From positions 1 through 17,822 of the forward strand of contig JALZUX010000258.1 of the NCBI GenBank assembly GCA_023301405.1: a DNA stretch of 17,822 bases, given 5' to 3'. The notes under the pieces were generated by a model that saw only the letters and a list, made by a program, of their open reading frames with translations, ran no database searches and was not told the origin of the DNA. The position numbers were made by a program, and so were the translations under genes. Shown here piece after piece: positions 1 to 8,441 of this stretch. Numbering within the stretch: position 1 is the stretch's first letter; each line of letters starts with the position of its first letter. This DNA comes from Granulosicoccaceae bacterium (lineage in GTDB: Bacteria; Pseudomonadota; Gammaproteobacteria; Granulosicoccales; Granulosicoccaceae).

Positions 1-1075
1 TGTAAGCAACCCGCTTGCTTTCGCTCTGACGGCTTAGTGCTGGCGCCTCAAGATCACGGTAATTCTTGCTTTCGTTAGGCTTGCCGGTATTCACCACACG
101 CATCGGCTTCCTAGCACGGTCGCTTTCAAGTCCAGTGGCAACGACTGTCACGCGAATTTCGCCTTCCATTTCCTTGTCGATAGAGGTACCAATGACCACG
201 TTAGCGTCTGTCGCAGCAATATTTTCAAGAATATCACCTACTGATTGAAACTCCTGCATAGACAAGTCAGCACCGGCAGTAATGTTACACAAGATGCCAC
301 GCGCTCCTTTAAGGTTGATGTCATCCAGCAGCGGGCTTTGCGTCGCGCCAGTAGCAGCTTCTACCGCACGGTTTTCACCGTGGCCACTACCTGTGCCCAT
401 CATCGCTTGACCCATTTCAGACATCACCGCTCGAACATCAGCGAAATCCACATTGATCAAGCCAGGATTAGTGATGATTTCAGCAATACCTTGAACCGCA
501 TTTTTCAATACGTCGTTAGCGGCCTTGAACGCCTGAAGCACAGTGACATTTGGTCCCAGGTTAGTCAGCAGTTTTTCGTTCGGCACGATAATCAACGAAT
601 CTACGTGCTGACGAAGTTCAGCCAAACCGTCTTCCGCGACTTGACGTCTTTTACCGCCTTCAAAAGGAAAAGGCTTAGTCACTACAGCGACAGTCAAGAT
701 GCCTAGATCTTTGGCAATTGAAGCAATAACTGGAACAGCACCGGTACCAGTACCGCCACCCATACCTGCTGTCAGAAACAGCATATCGGCACCGTTGATC
801 ACTTGCGCAATATGATCACGATCTTCCTGAGCCGCTTGTCGTCCGATGTCAGGATTGGTTCCAGCACCCAGCCCTTTTGTGATTTCAGTGCCCAGCTGAA
901 TAGTGCTTTTAGCACCCATTTTTGAAAGAACTTGCGCATCAGTGTTCGCACAAATGTATTCCACACCATGAATATTCGCATTCATCATGTGCTCTACAGC
1001 ATTACCACCACCGCCACCAACTCCGATCAATTTAATGACGGCAGCTTGATTTTGATTAATATCGTATTGAAACAT
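1..1075 (-). CDS. ftsZ: Cell division protein FtsZ (3' end cut off by window edge)
   Basis: Tubulin-like GTPase that polymerises into the cytoplasmic Z-ring and recruits the division machinery. The 358 visible residues start [10 protein letters not shown], then a glycine-rich [14 protein letters not shown] segment (17-30), the tubulin signature GGGTGTGA (106-113) and the T7-loop NVDFAD (208-213), whose acidic residues complete the GTPase site of the next subunit. The visible part covers the GTPase and C-terminal domains and the start of the disordered linker (about residue 318 on). The linker and the C-terminal peptide that binds FtsA and ZipA lie beyond base 1. The ATG at 1075 is supported by a GAGGG Shine-Dalgarno sequence at 1082-1086, seven bases upstream. 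It is the last visible gene of the cluster and lies 52 bases after ftsA, the only real gap in the operon. Identification is certain from the motifs. Confidence 0.98.
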   Translation of the reverse strand, partial: MFQYDINQNQAAVIKLIGVGGGGGNAVEHMMNANIHGVEYICANTDAQVLSKMGAKSTIQLGTEITKGLGAGTNPDIGRQAAQEDRDHIAQVINGADMLFLTAGMGGGTGTGAVPVIASIAKDLGILTVAVVTKPFPFEGGKRRQVAEDGLAELRQHVDSLIIVPNEKLLTNLGPNVTVLQAFKAANDVLKNAVQGIAEIITNPGLINVDFADVRAVMSEMGQAMMGTGSGHGENRAVEAATGATQSPLLDDINLKGARGILCNITAGADLSMQEFQSVGDILENIAATDANVVIGTSIDKEMEGEIRVTVVATGLESDRARKPMRVVNTGKPNESKNYRDLEAPALSRQSESKRVAY

Positions 1076-1081
1076 TTCTCA

Positions 1082-1086
1082 CCCTC
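1082..1086 (-). promoter_or_regulatory. Strong ribosome binding site of ftsZ
   Basis: On the minus strand GAGGG stands seven bases before the ftsZ ATG, followed by a second purine run (GTGAGAA). Most upstream genes in the cluster instead overlap the preceding gene. An independent strong site fits the high FtsZ to FtsA ratio known in other bacteria; that link is inference. Confidence 0.7.
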
Positions 1087-1127
1087 GGTTATTTACGTAC
1101 GCACGCAACAATTTTTTTATCTACTAA

Positions 1128-2369
1128 CTAGAAATTTTTCTTAAACCAGCTTTTCATCTTTTCAAGAATCCCTTCTTCACTTACGTCAGCCCGCCCGCTT
1201 TCTTCCATAATATGACCACCAGCGCGCTGCCCGTACATCACAAGGCCCACCCCGGTCGCATGAATCGGATTACAAACGACATCCGCTAGTCCATAAATAT
1301 TCTGCGGCTCTCCCAAACGCACTGGCATATGGAACACCTCCTCTGCGAGTTCTACGACCCCTTCCATTTTCGAACTACCACCGGTTAACACTACACCGGA
1401 ACCACATGCTTCCTCGTAGCCGCTTCGTTGTAGTTCAGCCTGCACCAATGACAGTAGCTCTTCATAACGCGGCTCTACGACCTCTGCGAGAGTTTGACGT
1501 GCTAACTCTCGTGGAGGCCTGTCACCTACACCCGGAACTTCAATGGCCTCGTCCGGGTCGGCAAGTTGTCGAAGCGCACAGGCATAGCGGACCTTTATGT
1601 CTTCGGCATACTGAGTCGGTGTGCGCAAAGCAACAGCGATATCATTGGTAACCTGATCACCAGCAATTGGGATCACTGCGGTGTGCCTGATAGCACCATC
1701 GGTGAATACGGCTATATCAGTGGTGCCACCACCGATATCTACAATACACACACCAAGGTCTTTTTCGTCTTCCGTGAGAATGGCAAACGAAGAGGCCAGT
1801 TGTTCCAAGATTATATCCTGCGCTACTAACCCGCAACGCTGAACACATTTAGTAATATTTTGTGCTGAGCTAACAGAGCCCGTCACTAAATGAACCTTGG
1901 CTTCCAAGCGCACACCGGACATACCGATGGGCTCACGAATTCCCTCCTGGTTATCGATAATAAATTCTTGCGGAAGCACATGAATTATTCTCTGATCAGC
2001 AGGAATTGCAACCGCTTTAGCGGCATCTATTACTCGCTCGACGTCACTAGCCGATACTTCCCCGTCTTTAATGGCAACGATACCATGGGAGTTCATGCTT
2101 TTAATATGACTACCGGCTATACCGGCATAAACGGATTTAACCTGTACACCAGCCATGAGCTCAGCTTCATTAACAGCCGCTTCAATTGCAGAGACGGTTG
2201 ATTCAATGTTAACCACCACGCCCTTCTTAAGCCCCTGCGAAGGCTTATGGCCAAGCCCGATAATTTCTATTCGATCTTGATCAATAATTTTGGCGATTAT
2301 TGCCACAATTTTTGATGTGCCAATATCAAGCCCAACTACAATTCTTTGTTCAGAATTTACAGCCATCAT
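1128..2369 (-). CDS. ftsA: Cell division protein FtsA
   Basis: Actin-like ATPase on the inner face of the inner membrane. It tethers FtsZ filaments and recruits later divisome proteins. At 413 residues it is close to E. coli FtsA. Visible parts are the phosphate-1 motif GLDIGTSK (13-20), the inserted 1C subdomain (about 85-165) in place of actin domain 1B, the phosphate-2 motif DIGGGTTDIAVF (211-222), the adenosine motif LTGGSSKMEG (328-337), and a C-terminal amphipathic helix ILEKMKSWFKKNF (401-413), the usual membrane-targeting sequence. The ATG at 2369 overlaps the ftsQ TGA in an ATGA junction. A second ATG follows immediately at 2366, and a GAGGG lies about seven bases upstream of the first. 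The stop is TAG. It forms the usual ftsQ-ftsA-ftsZ trio. Confidence 0.98.
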   Translation of the reverse strand: MMAVNSEQRIVVGLDIGTSKIVAIIAKIIDQDRIEIIGLGHKPSQGLKKGVVVNIESTVSAIEAAVNEAELMAGVQVKSVYAGIAGSHIKSMNSHGIVAIKDGEVSASDVERVIDAAKAVAIPADQRIIHVLPQEFIIDNQEGIREPIGMSGVRLEAKVHLVTGSVSSAQNITKCVQRCGLVAQDIILEQLASSFAILTEDEKDLGVCIVDIGGGTTDIAVFTDGAIRHTAVIPIAGDQVTNDIAVALRTPTQYAEDIKVRYACALRQLADPDEAIEVPGVGDRPPRELARQTLAEVVEPRYEELLSLVQAELQRSGYEEACGSGVVLTGGSSKMEGVVELAEEVFHMPVRLGEPQNIYGLADVVCNPIHATGVGLVMYGQRAGGHIMEESGRADVSEEGILEKMKSWFKKNF

Positions 2370-3163
2370 TCAACCCTCGTGTCGGCGGAAGACACACTTT
2401 TTCTTGCCATGGTAAAACCGTTTGTATAACGCATGTCTACCTTTTCCACATCATCGTAAATAGGAGCTACATAGGACCTGAAGACATCGGCAAATCGTTG
2501 GATACGATCTGATATTAAGCGATGTCCAATAACCACCTGAACGTCTCCATCCAACATCAAGGTAATAGACCGTCTCTCGTCTTCTGTGATGCCAGTGATC
2601 GGTGCTTCTATCGCCTTAAGCAAAGGTTGAGTCTCCAGGAATAAATTCAACAATGCTGCATGCCGCCGTTCGGGTGAATACAGATAAGGCAACTGCGATA
2701 CATGCTCATTTAACACTGCATCAGTCGCGTTTGCCATTTGCGGAGGAAAGAACAACTTGAAATTATCACTCACCAATCCGTCCCGTCCCCATCGCGCCAC
2801 AGCAGCGTGTTCTTCCACATGAACACTGATACTTTCTGGCCAGACTCTGCGCACATAGGCTTTATCGACCCACGGCAATCCTTCAACTTCCTTTTGTATG
2901 GTTGCTATATCCAGGTTAAAGAAACCACGCTCGGCCTGTGACATAACGCGATTTCGAAGCTGCCCCTGATCTGTGTACTGATAAACACCTTCAACCACTA
3001 CTGTGCGAATCGGAAATCGACCCGGATTTCGAAAATGATTAATCGTCAATTGACCAATCACAACGATCACGATAAGAATAATTATCGCCGCAGCAACTCC
3101 AATTGCAGAAGCTAGCGCCTTGTCCGAGTCTACCGGTAACACCGGTGCTTCATAGTTACTCAC
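2366..3163 (-). CDS. ftsQ: Cell division protein FtsQ
   Basis: Bitopic inner-membrane protein that bridges early and late divisome parts and binds FtsL/FtsB in the periplasm. It has 265 residues: a short cytoplasmic tail (1-15), one membrane segment (about 16-40, rich in Ile/Val), a POTRA domain (about 51-120, with RTVVVEGV and LPWVDKAYVRRVWPESISV), and the FtsQ beta domain ending with VDMRYTNGFTMA near residues 243-254. The start is GTG at 3163. Upstream the same frame has no ATG, GTG or TTG before an in-frame TAA, so the start is fixed. The Shine-Dalgarno sequence is weak (GAGAG). The GTG overlaps the TGA of the preceding 51-codon frame as GTGA, so translation may depend on coupling. In many gammaproteobacteria ddl lies directly upstream; here it does not. 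Confidence 0.96.
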   Translation of the reverse strand: MSNYEAPVLPVDSDKALASAIGVAAAIIILIVIVVIGQLTINHFRNPGRFPIRTVVVEGVYQYTDQGQLRNRVMSQAERGFFNLDIATIQKEVEGLPWVDKAYVRRVWPESISVHVEEHAAVARWGRDGLVSDNFKLFFPPQMANATDAVLNEHVSQLPYLYSPERRHAALLNLFLETQPLLKAIEAPITGITEDERRSITLMLDGDVQVVIGHRLISDRIQRFADVFRSYVAPIYDDVEKVDMRYTNGFTMARKSVSSADTRVE

Positions 3164-3315
3164 AGTAACACTCTCACAACCGAAATAGCCGATCCTTTTC
3201 TGGGTATAGAGAGTTTACTTTTCATATTTCTACTGTAAGGCGCATTGGTCAGATCATTGATCCAACCCAATAATTTATGTTTAGTGACTGTTCGAAAAAC
3301 CCACGCGGTATTCAT
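3160..3315 (-). CDS. Small uncharacterised ORF between murC and ftsQ (51 aa)
   Basis: I do not recognise this frame. Its ATG (3315) overlaps the murC TGA as ATGA and its own TGA (3162-3160) overlaps the ftsQ GTG as GTGA, the same spacing used at most other junctions here. The 51-residue product is basic: nine Lys/Arg against one Asp, no Cys and no membrane segment. The N-terminal half (WVF at 5-7, then LLGWINDL at 15-22) could form an amphipathic helix. The end reads GSAISVVRVLL. It occupies the place where ddl is expected. The terminal VVRVL weakly recalls the VVRIL near the end of E. coli DdlB, so it could be an internally deleted ddl that kept both junctions. Against coding: three AGA codons and an ATA, scarcer in neighbouring genes, and no clear Shine-Dalgarno sequence. 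Alternatives are a chance frame, a leader that couples murC to ftsQ, or a genuine small divisome gene. Confidence 0.45.
   Translation of the reverse strand: MNTAWVFRTVTKHKLLGWINDLTNAPYSRNMKSKLSIPRKGSAISVVRVLL
3244..3271 (-). other. 12-bp RNA hairpin between murC and ftsQ
   Basis: The minus-strand RNA folds as AUUGG paired with CCAAU, one bulged G, then UUGGAUC paired with GAUCUGA (two G-U wobbles), closed by a three-base AAU loop. It lies inside the 51-codon frame, about 80 bases before the ftsQ start. No U-run follows, so it is not an intrinsic terminator. A role in RNA processing, stability or partial attenuation between murC and ftsQ is inference. Confidence 0.45.
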
Positions 3316-4757
3316 CGGTCAGCACCAGCGTTGAAAGAGTCTGGCAATGCAGCTGCGATCGCGCCAATTGATCCTGCTCCAAGCGTTAACACAACATCAC
3401 CATTGACTAATACACCGTGAAGGGTTTTTGCCACAGACTCAATATCAGTATCACTTATAAATATCGGATCAATGACACCACGCTGACGAATTGCTCGAGC
3501 CAATGCCCGACCGTCAGCACCGGCAATTGGTTGCTCTCCTGCAGGGTATACCTCACACAACAACAATACGTCAGCCGATCCTAATACATCGGTGAAGTCA
3601 TCAAAAAGATCCCTGGTACGCGAGTATCTGTGCGGTTGAAAAACCACCACCACACGGTTGTCTGGTCGACCATTAGCAATTGCCTTCAACGTTGCAGCAA
3701 CCTCTCGCGGGTGGTGGCCATAGTCGTCAAATAATTCTGCCGTACCGTCTTTAAGCTGTAACCTACCTAACGGTTGCGCCCGACGCCCGATACCCTGAAA
3801 TTGCTGAAATGACCTACGCATATTGGTCGCACGCAGCCCTAGCTCCCAACCCACAGCAACAGCAGCCAATGCGTTTTGTGCGTTATGAATGCCGGGTAAA
3901 TTCAATGTGATCTGGCGTATTTCGCTACCATCAGGTAGCCGGACATCAAAACAGGATTTCATGCCGTCCTGACTAAAATTAAACCCACCAACATCGGCTT
4001 CGGGATCAAACCCGTAAGTCATCACTGGTCTTGCAATACGACTAACCATTTCTTTCACCGTACTGTCATCGATACACATAACCGCCAAACCATAAAACGG
4101 AAGATGCTGTAAGAAATCGACAAAAGCCTGCTTTAAACGCTCAAAATCATTCTCGTAAGAGGACAAATGATCTGCATCAATGTTTGTCACAATCGCCACC
4201 ACTGGTTGTAGCAATAGAAACGATGCATCACTTTCATCGGCTTCTGCGACCAGCCATTCTGACTGCCCCAGATAGGCATTGGCTGATGAGCTATTTAACT
4301 TACCTCCAATCACATAGGTGGGATCCATCCCGCCTTCTGTCAGCAAACTTGCTACCAGGCTGGTTGTGGTGGTCTTACCATGAGTACCGGCAACGGCTAT
4401 ACCTTGCTTAAAACGCATCAGCTCGCCAAGCATTTCTGCACGCCGAATTACCGGTATACGTCCGCTTCGTGCAGCGACGACTTCTGGATTATCTTCGGCG
4501 ATAGCTGTTGATACGACGACAACATCAACCCCGTCAACATTGCTAGCCTCGTGCCCTTTAAATACTCTCGCACCGATAGACTTAAGGCGTTTTACCAGCG
4601 CATTTTCAGATGAATCTGACCCACTTACGCTGTAACCAAGGTTTATCATCACCTCGGCAATACCGCCCATACCTACCCCGCCAATCCCCACAAAGTGGAC
4701 ATGATCTATTCGCCGCATCCAGTTTTGGACTCTTGCGCTGCTTGCAGGAAAACTCAT
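3312..4757 (-). CDS. murC: UDP-N-acetylmuramate--L-alanine ligase MurC
   Basis: Cytoplasmic ATP-dependent ligase that adds L-alanine to UDP-MurNAc, the first peptide step of peptidoglycan precursor synthesis. It has 481 residues, close to the family norm. The N-terminal nucleotide-sugar domain shows HFVGIGGVGMGGIA (21-34) and SGSDSS. The central ATPase domain has the P-loop AGTHGKTTTT (123-132) and the EADESDASFL segment. The C-terminal domain carries DDYGHHPREV and FQPHRYSRTRDL, both typical of MurC rather than MurD, E or F. The ATG at 4757 overlaps the murG TGA as ATGA. Its own stop overlaps the ATG of the 51-codon frame. In related clusters murB and/or ddl follow; neither is present here. 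Confidence 0.98.
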   Translation of the reverse strand: MSFPASSARVQNWMRRIDHVHFVGIGGVGMGGIAEVMINLGYSVSGSDSSENALVKRLKSIGARVFKGHEASNVDGVDVVVVSTAIAEDNPEVVAARSGRIPVIRRAEMLGELMRFKQGIAVAGTHGKTTTTSLVASLLTEGGMDPTYVIGGKLNSSSANAYLGQSEWLVAEADESDASFLLLQPVVAIVTNIDADHLSSYENDFERLKQAFVDFLQHLPFYGLAVMCIDDSTVKEMVSRIARPVMTYGFDPEADVGGFNFSQDGMKSCFDVRLPDGSEIRQITLNLPGIHNAQNALAAVAVGWELGLRATNMRRSFQQFQGIGRRAQPLGRLQLKDGTAELFDDYGHHPREVAATLKAIANGRPDNRVVVVFQPHRYSRTRDLFDDFTDVLGSADVLLLCEVYPAGEQPIAGADGRALARAIRQRGVIDPIFISDTDIESVAKTLHGVLVNGDVVLTLGAGSIGAIAAALPDSFNAGADR

Positions 4758-5836
4758 GCGGCCACCCCGAGAATTTCATCAACGACTAACTGAGTTGCAT
4801 CGCGCCGTGATGCAGCACGTCCATTCTTTGCCATGGTTACCAACAGGTTTTTATCTTCAATTAGTGATGATATTTTCTCAGCCAAAACAGCCGCATTGAG
4901 CACAGTTTCCTGAACCAACACAGCAGCGCCGGCTTCGACCAAATACTGTCCATTAGCGGTCTGATGATCATCAACTGCCGCTGGATAAGGTATCAGGATC
5001 GCCGCCAGACCAACCGCTGAAAGCTCAGCAATGGTCATTGCCCCACTGCGACAAATAATTAAATCAGCCCAGCCATAGGCTTCTGCCATATCTTTGATAA
5101 AAGGCTGTACTTGCGCGTTATGCGGACAGTCATCATACAAGGACTCTGTTACCTGCTGCCAACGCTCACCGCACTGATGACGAACCGTAACCGCAGTAGT
5201 CAGCTTGCTGATAGCCGCCGGTATAATTTCATTAAGCGCGCGTGCCCCCTGACTCCCGCCCACAATAAGTATTCTGGGTTTACCCTGATGATTGCTCAAA
5301 CGTATTTCAGGTGGCGCTAACAACAGAATGTCTTCTCTGACGGGATTTCCGGTATGCACGGCATCCACTGCCGATGAGAAGGTTCCAGACATCGCTTCCA
5401 TAACTCTTGTCGCAAATCGCTTTAAAATATTGTTGGTAAATCCGGCAACTGCATTTTGCTCATGCACCACCATATGTTTTCCACATAACCTGGCTGCCAT
5501 GCATACAGGACCTGACACATAGCCCCCCATCCCCAGCACTGCCCTGGGACGTTCATGGCGAATAATTTTCACCGAGCTTCCTAACGCCGCTATTAAATTG
5601 CAGCCACTAACAATTTTGGCTATCACTCCGCGACCACGGAGCGCAGTCACCGTTACCAGCCGAAGCGGAATACCCGACTCAGGCACGATTGACGACTCAA
5701 TACCTCGCTGAGTACCCACCCAGACAACCGGCACATCACGTGATTCAAGCTCTCGGGCAACAGCCAATGCCGGAAACACATGACCACCAGTACCACCGGC
5801 AGCAATAATAACGGGTTGCTTACCGACCACTGACAT
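4754..5836 (-). CDS. murG: UDP-GlcNAc:lipid I N-acetylglucosaminyltransferase MurG
   Basis: Peripheral inner-membrane GT-B glycosyltransferase that converts lipid I to lipid II. With the ATG at 5836 it has 360 residues, as in E. coli, beginning MSVVGKQPVI. Visible motifs are GGTGGHVFPALAVA (14-27), the VLGMGGYVSGP loop, EQNAVAGFTN, the C-domain VGGSQGARALNE and CRSGAMTIAELSAVG. The ATG overlaps the ftsW stop by 17 bases. The frame extends upstream to a TTG at 5866, but family members begin only a few residues before the GGTGGH loop, so I prefer 5836. A purine run AGGGG sits almost against the ATG, too close for a classical site, which suggests coupling to ftsW. The stop overlaps the murC start (ATGA). 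Confidence 0.95.
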   Translation of the reverse strand: MSVVGKQPVIIAAGGTGGHVFPALAVARELESRDVPVVWVGTQRGIESSIVPESGIPLRLVTVTALRGRGVIAKIVSGCNLIAALGSSVKIIRHERPRAVLGMGGYVSGPVCMAARLCGKHMVVHEQNAVAGFTNNILKRFATRVMEAMSGTFSSAVDAVHTGNPVREDILLLAPPEIRLSNHQGKPRILIVGGSQGARALNEIIPAAISKLTTAVTVRHQCGERWQQVTESLYDDCPHNAQVQPFIKDMAEAYGWADLIICRSGAMTIAELSAVGLAAILIPYPAAVDDHQTANGQYLVEAGAAVLVQETVLNAAVLAEKISSLIEDKNLLVTMAKNGRAASRRDATQLVVDEILGVAA

Positions 5837-7115
5837 ACCCCTGCATAGAGTCTCGACGGCTTTCAACAGCGTGCTTTAGGTCTAATGCCGTCTGCATCGA
5901 TGTTTCACGGGATACGCGCATCACCAAGCCACAGGCCGCACAAACCATAATCATGCTACTGCCCCCATAGCTGAACAATGGCAGCGTAATACCCTTTGTT
6001 GGCAGTACCCCCATATTTGCGCCCATGTTAATAAACGCCTGAAAACCAAACCAGAAGGCAATTCCGGTCACAAGGTGTGCTGAGAAAAGATGCCCGACTC
6101 GCTCGGCATCACGGGCGATACGAAAACAGCGCGATACAATCAATGCGAATAGCGCGATAACGATTGTGACACCAATTAAACCAGCCTCTTCCGCCAATAC
6201 CGAAAACACGAAATCAGTATGAGGCTCTGGAAGATAAGCCATTTTTTGTACGCTATTACCCAAACCCACACCACCCCACGAACCGCGACCAATCGCAATT
6301 AACGCCTGAGTCAATTGGAAATCAGTGGCGAAAGGGTCGTCCCATGGATTCACAAAACTAAACAAACGCGTACGTCTGTAAGGCGACATGAAGATCAAGG
6401 CGATAACCAACGGAATGCAACTTACCCCCACCAAAATGAAATACCGAAGCTTCACGCCGGCGATAAACATCATCGCGGCAACGGTTGATGCGATCACGAC
6501 AGTTGCACCGAAATCAGGTTCTTGAAGCAGTAAAAATCCAGCCAACGCTACAACCCCGAGAGGCAGTAGAAAAGCAGAAACCTGCGTTCTGATCTGATCA
6601 CCTCGGCGCACAAAGTACCCAGCCAGATAAATCACTACCGCTAACTTAAAAATTTCCGAAGGCTGAACAGAAATACCAATACTGATCCAACGTTGAGCGC
6701 CGTTAACATTTTTTCCAACACCGGGAATTAACACAATAAGAAGTAAGAAAAAACCAACACCTAGCAATATCGGCCCGGCACGCTCCCAAAGTTCTAAAGG
6801 AACCTTCCACGCCACCGTCGCAGCAGCAATACCTAGCATTAGAAAGACAGCCTGATTGCGCCCGAAGTAAGTTGCATCATTCATTATTCGTTCAGACAAA
6901 GAAATTGATGCAGAAAAAACCATCACCAAGCCAAGCATTGCTAGAAGACCCACTAACATCAGAAACTTCCAATCTACGTGATTCTGCTCTGCTAGTACCG
7001 GGCTGGATTGCCCGTTAGTCAACACTGATGATCGACGAGTCGACTTCATATATTCAAGAGGATGAACTTCCTCTGACAAGCTATCACTCAGCACCGACTG
7101 GTCCATTAAGCGCAT
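5820..7115 (-). CDS. ftsW: Septal peptidoglycan glycosyltransferase FtsW (SEDS family)
   Basis: Integral inner-membrane polymerase that joins lipid II into glycan strands at the septum, working with FtsI. It has 431 residues: a cytoplasmic tail of about 50 residues, then about ten hydrophobic segments. SEDS motifs include GAQRWISIG and QPSEIFKL (139-158), QEPDFGATVV (198-207), and LPEPHTDFVF (295-304), whose Asp 301 matches the catalytic aspartate known from RodA/FtsW. GVLPTKGITLPLFSYGGSSM near the C-terminus is also diagnostic. The start at ATG 7115 has GAGG about ten bases upstream and overlaps the murD stop by 10 bases. The alternative ATG at 7106 would form a TAATG junction but has poorer ribosome-site spacing. 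It precedes murG as in most gammaproteobacterial dcw clusters. Confidence 0.97.
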   Translation of the reverse strand: MRLMDQSVLSDSLSEEVHPLEYMKSTRRSSVLTNGQSSPVLAEQNHVDWKFLMLVGLLAMLGLVMVFSASISLSERIMNDATYFGRNQAVFLMLGIAAATVAWKVPLELWERAGPILLGVGFFLLLIVLIPGVGKNVNGAQRWISIGISVQPSEIFKLAVVIYLAGYFVRRGDQIRTQVSAFLLPLGVVALAGFLLLQEPDFGATVVIASTVAAMMFIAGVKLRYFILVGVSCIPLVIALIFMSPYRRTRLFSFVNPWDDPFATDFQLTQALIAIGRGSWGGVGLGNSVQKMAYLPEPHTDFVFSVLAEEAGLIGVTIVIALFALIVSRCFRIARDAERVGHLFSAHLVTGIAFWFGFQAFINMGANMGVLPTKGITLPLFSYGGSSMIMVCAACGLVMRVSRETSMQTALDLKHAVESRRDSMQGYVSGR

Positions 7116-8440
7116 AATTTTCGCACCTCTTCAGTGAACGCGAGACCACGTTTTTCAAAGTTTTCAAACATATCGAAACTGGTACACGCCGGCGACAGCA
7201 GGACGCAATCACCTGTCACGGCTACTACTGAGGCACGCTGCACTGCGGCATTCATAGACGATTCAAAATACACCGGCACCTCATCACCAATTGCACGGTG
7301 GATTTTATTGGCGTCTTCACCAATAAGAACAACACATCGGCATTTGTCTCGAACAACATCACGCAAAGCGCTGTAATCAGCATTCTTGCCACGACCACCT
7401 GCTATTAGCACTACTGGTCCAGACATCCCTTGAATGGCACTAACACAAGCCCCGACATTGGTGCCCTTAGAATCGTTAAACCATGCAACACCACTGACAT
7501 TACCTACACGCTCGGTACGATGCGGCAACCCCACAAACTGCGAAAGCCCTTTGACACACACCGCTTCGATATCTGTATCTGAATCACGTAAAACCACAGA
7601 CGCAAGCGCCATTGCTGCCAACGCGTTGTCAAAGTTATGACCGCCATCAACCTGCAAAACAGAGGCTTCAACCGTCAATTGATCAGGACCGCACAGCGTT
7701 GTAGCATTTTGCCGAAACCAATCACCGTCATTTGAACCCGCAGAGAAACACTGCTGCAATTCAACGTTATCAACGTGAGTTCGCGGATCATCTGAATTGA
7801 CAAGCGTGTGCGAAGCATTCGTGTAAATGGAACGCTTTACCGCCGCATAATCTTCCAGACCTTCATAACGGTCCAGATGATCTTCACTAACATTCAAGAC
7901 ACACGCGACAAGAGCATTTAATGAATGCGTTGTCTCCAACTGAAAACTAGACAATTCCAACACATAGACATCCGTAGCATCATCATCTAGCCGATCCAGA
8001 CAGGCTACGCCCACATTGCCCACAACAGCAACACGAAGACCCGCCGCCTCAAGAATGGACCCGACCATACTGACCACCGTACTTTTACCATTTGAACCGG
8101 TCACCGCAACAACAGGCTTTGCCGCTTCAAGAACAAACAACTCAACGTCACCAATAACCTCAACACCAGCACGCCTGGCACTTTGAAACTCGGGTGTTCT
8201 GGTTGGCACACCGGGGCTTACTATCACCCTGTCAAAACTTTTCAACAAATCTGCTGTCCACTGACCACCATGAAAGCAAACATCACGTAACGCCGGCTCC
8301 TGGCTTAACAATGCCTCTGACAGCTGTCCTTTACCGTCCGCTATTTCAAACGAATGGTTATTACGGGCAAGGAATCGAGCAACGGATAAGCCGCTGACCC
8401 CTAACCCTACAATCAATGTTTTTTTCGTCTCGATAGTCAT
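7106..8440 (-). CDS. murD: UDP-N-acetylmuramoyl-L-alanine--D-glutamate ligase MurD
   Basis: Cytoplasmic ATP-dependent Mur ligase that adds D-glutamate to UDP-MurNAc-L-Ala. It has 444 residues, normal for the family. The N-terminal fold carries LIVGLGVSGLSVARFLA (9-25). The ATPase P-loop is VTGSNGKST (113-121), followed by ELSSFQLE and NVSEDHLDRY in the central domain. The C-terminal part has HRTERVG and WFNDSKGTNVGAC, both typical of MurD, and VLIAGGRGKNADYSAL. The ATG at 8440 follows the mraY TGA after a single base, and no clear Shine-Dalgarno sequence is seen, so it probably depends on reinitiation after mraY. Confidence 0.98.
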   Translation of the reverse strand: MTIETKKTLIVGLGVSGLSVARFLARNNHSFEIADGKGQLSEALLSQEPALRDVCFHGGQWTADLLKSFDRVIVSPGVPTRTPEFQSARRAGVEVIGDVELFVLEAAKPVVAVTGSNGKSTVVSMVGSILEAAGLRVAVVGNVGVACLDRLDDDATDVYVLELSSFQLETTHSLNALVACVLNVSEDHLDRYEGLEDYAAVKRSIYTNASHTLVNSDDPRTHVDNVELQQCFSAGSNDGDWFRQNATTLCGPDQLTVEASVLQVDGGHNFDNALAAMALASVVLRDSDTDIEAVCVKGLSQFVGLPHRTERVGNVSGVAWFNDSKGTNVGACVSAIQGMSGPVVLIAGGRGKNADYSALRDVVRDKCRCVVLIGEDANKIHRAIGDEVPVYFESSMNAAVQRASVVAVTGDCVLLSPACTSFDMFENFEKRGLAFTEEVRKLCA

Positions 8441-8441
8441 A

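Noticed and set aside
245..706. 153-codon plus-strand open frame over ftsZ
   Set aside because: It is antisense to the well-conserved ftsZ frame and its translation resembles no protein; a shadow frame.
5837..5866. TTG start 30 bases upstream for murG
   Set aside because: It would add ten residues not present in the family; the ATG at 5836 gives the normal distance to the GGTGGH loop.
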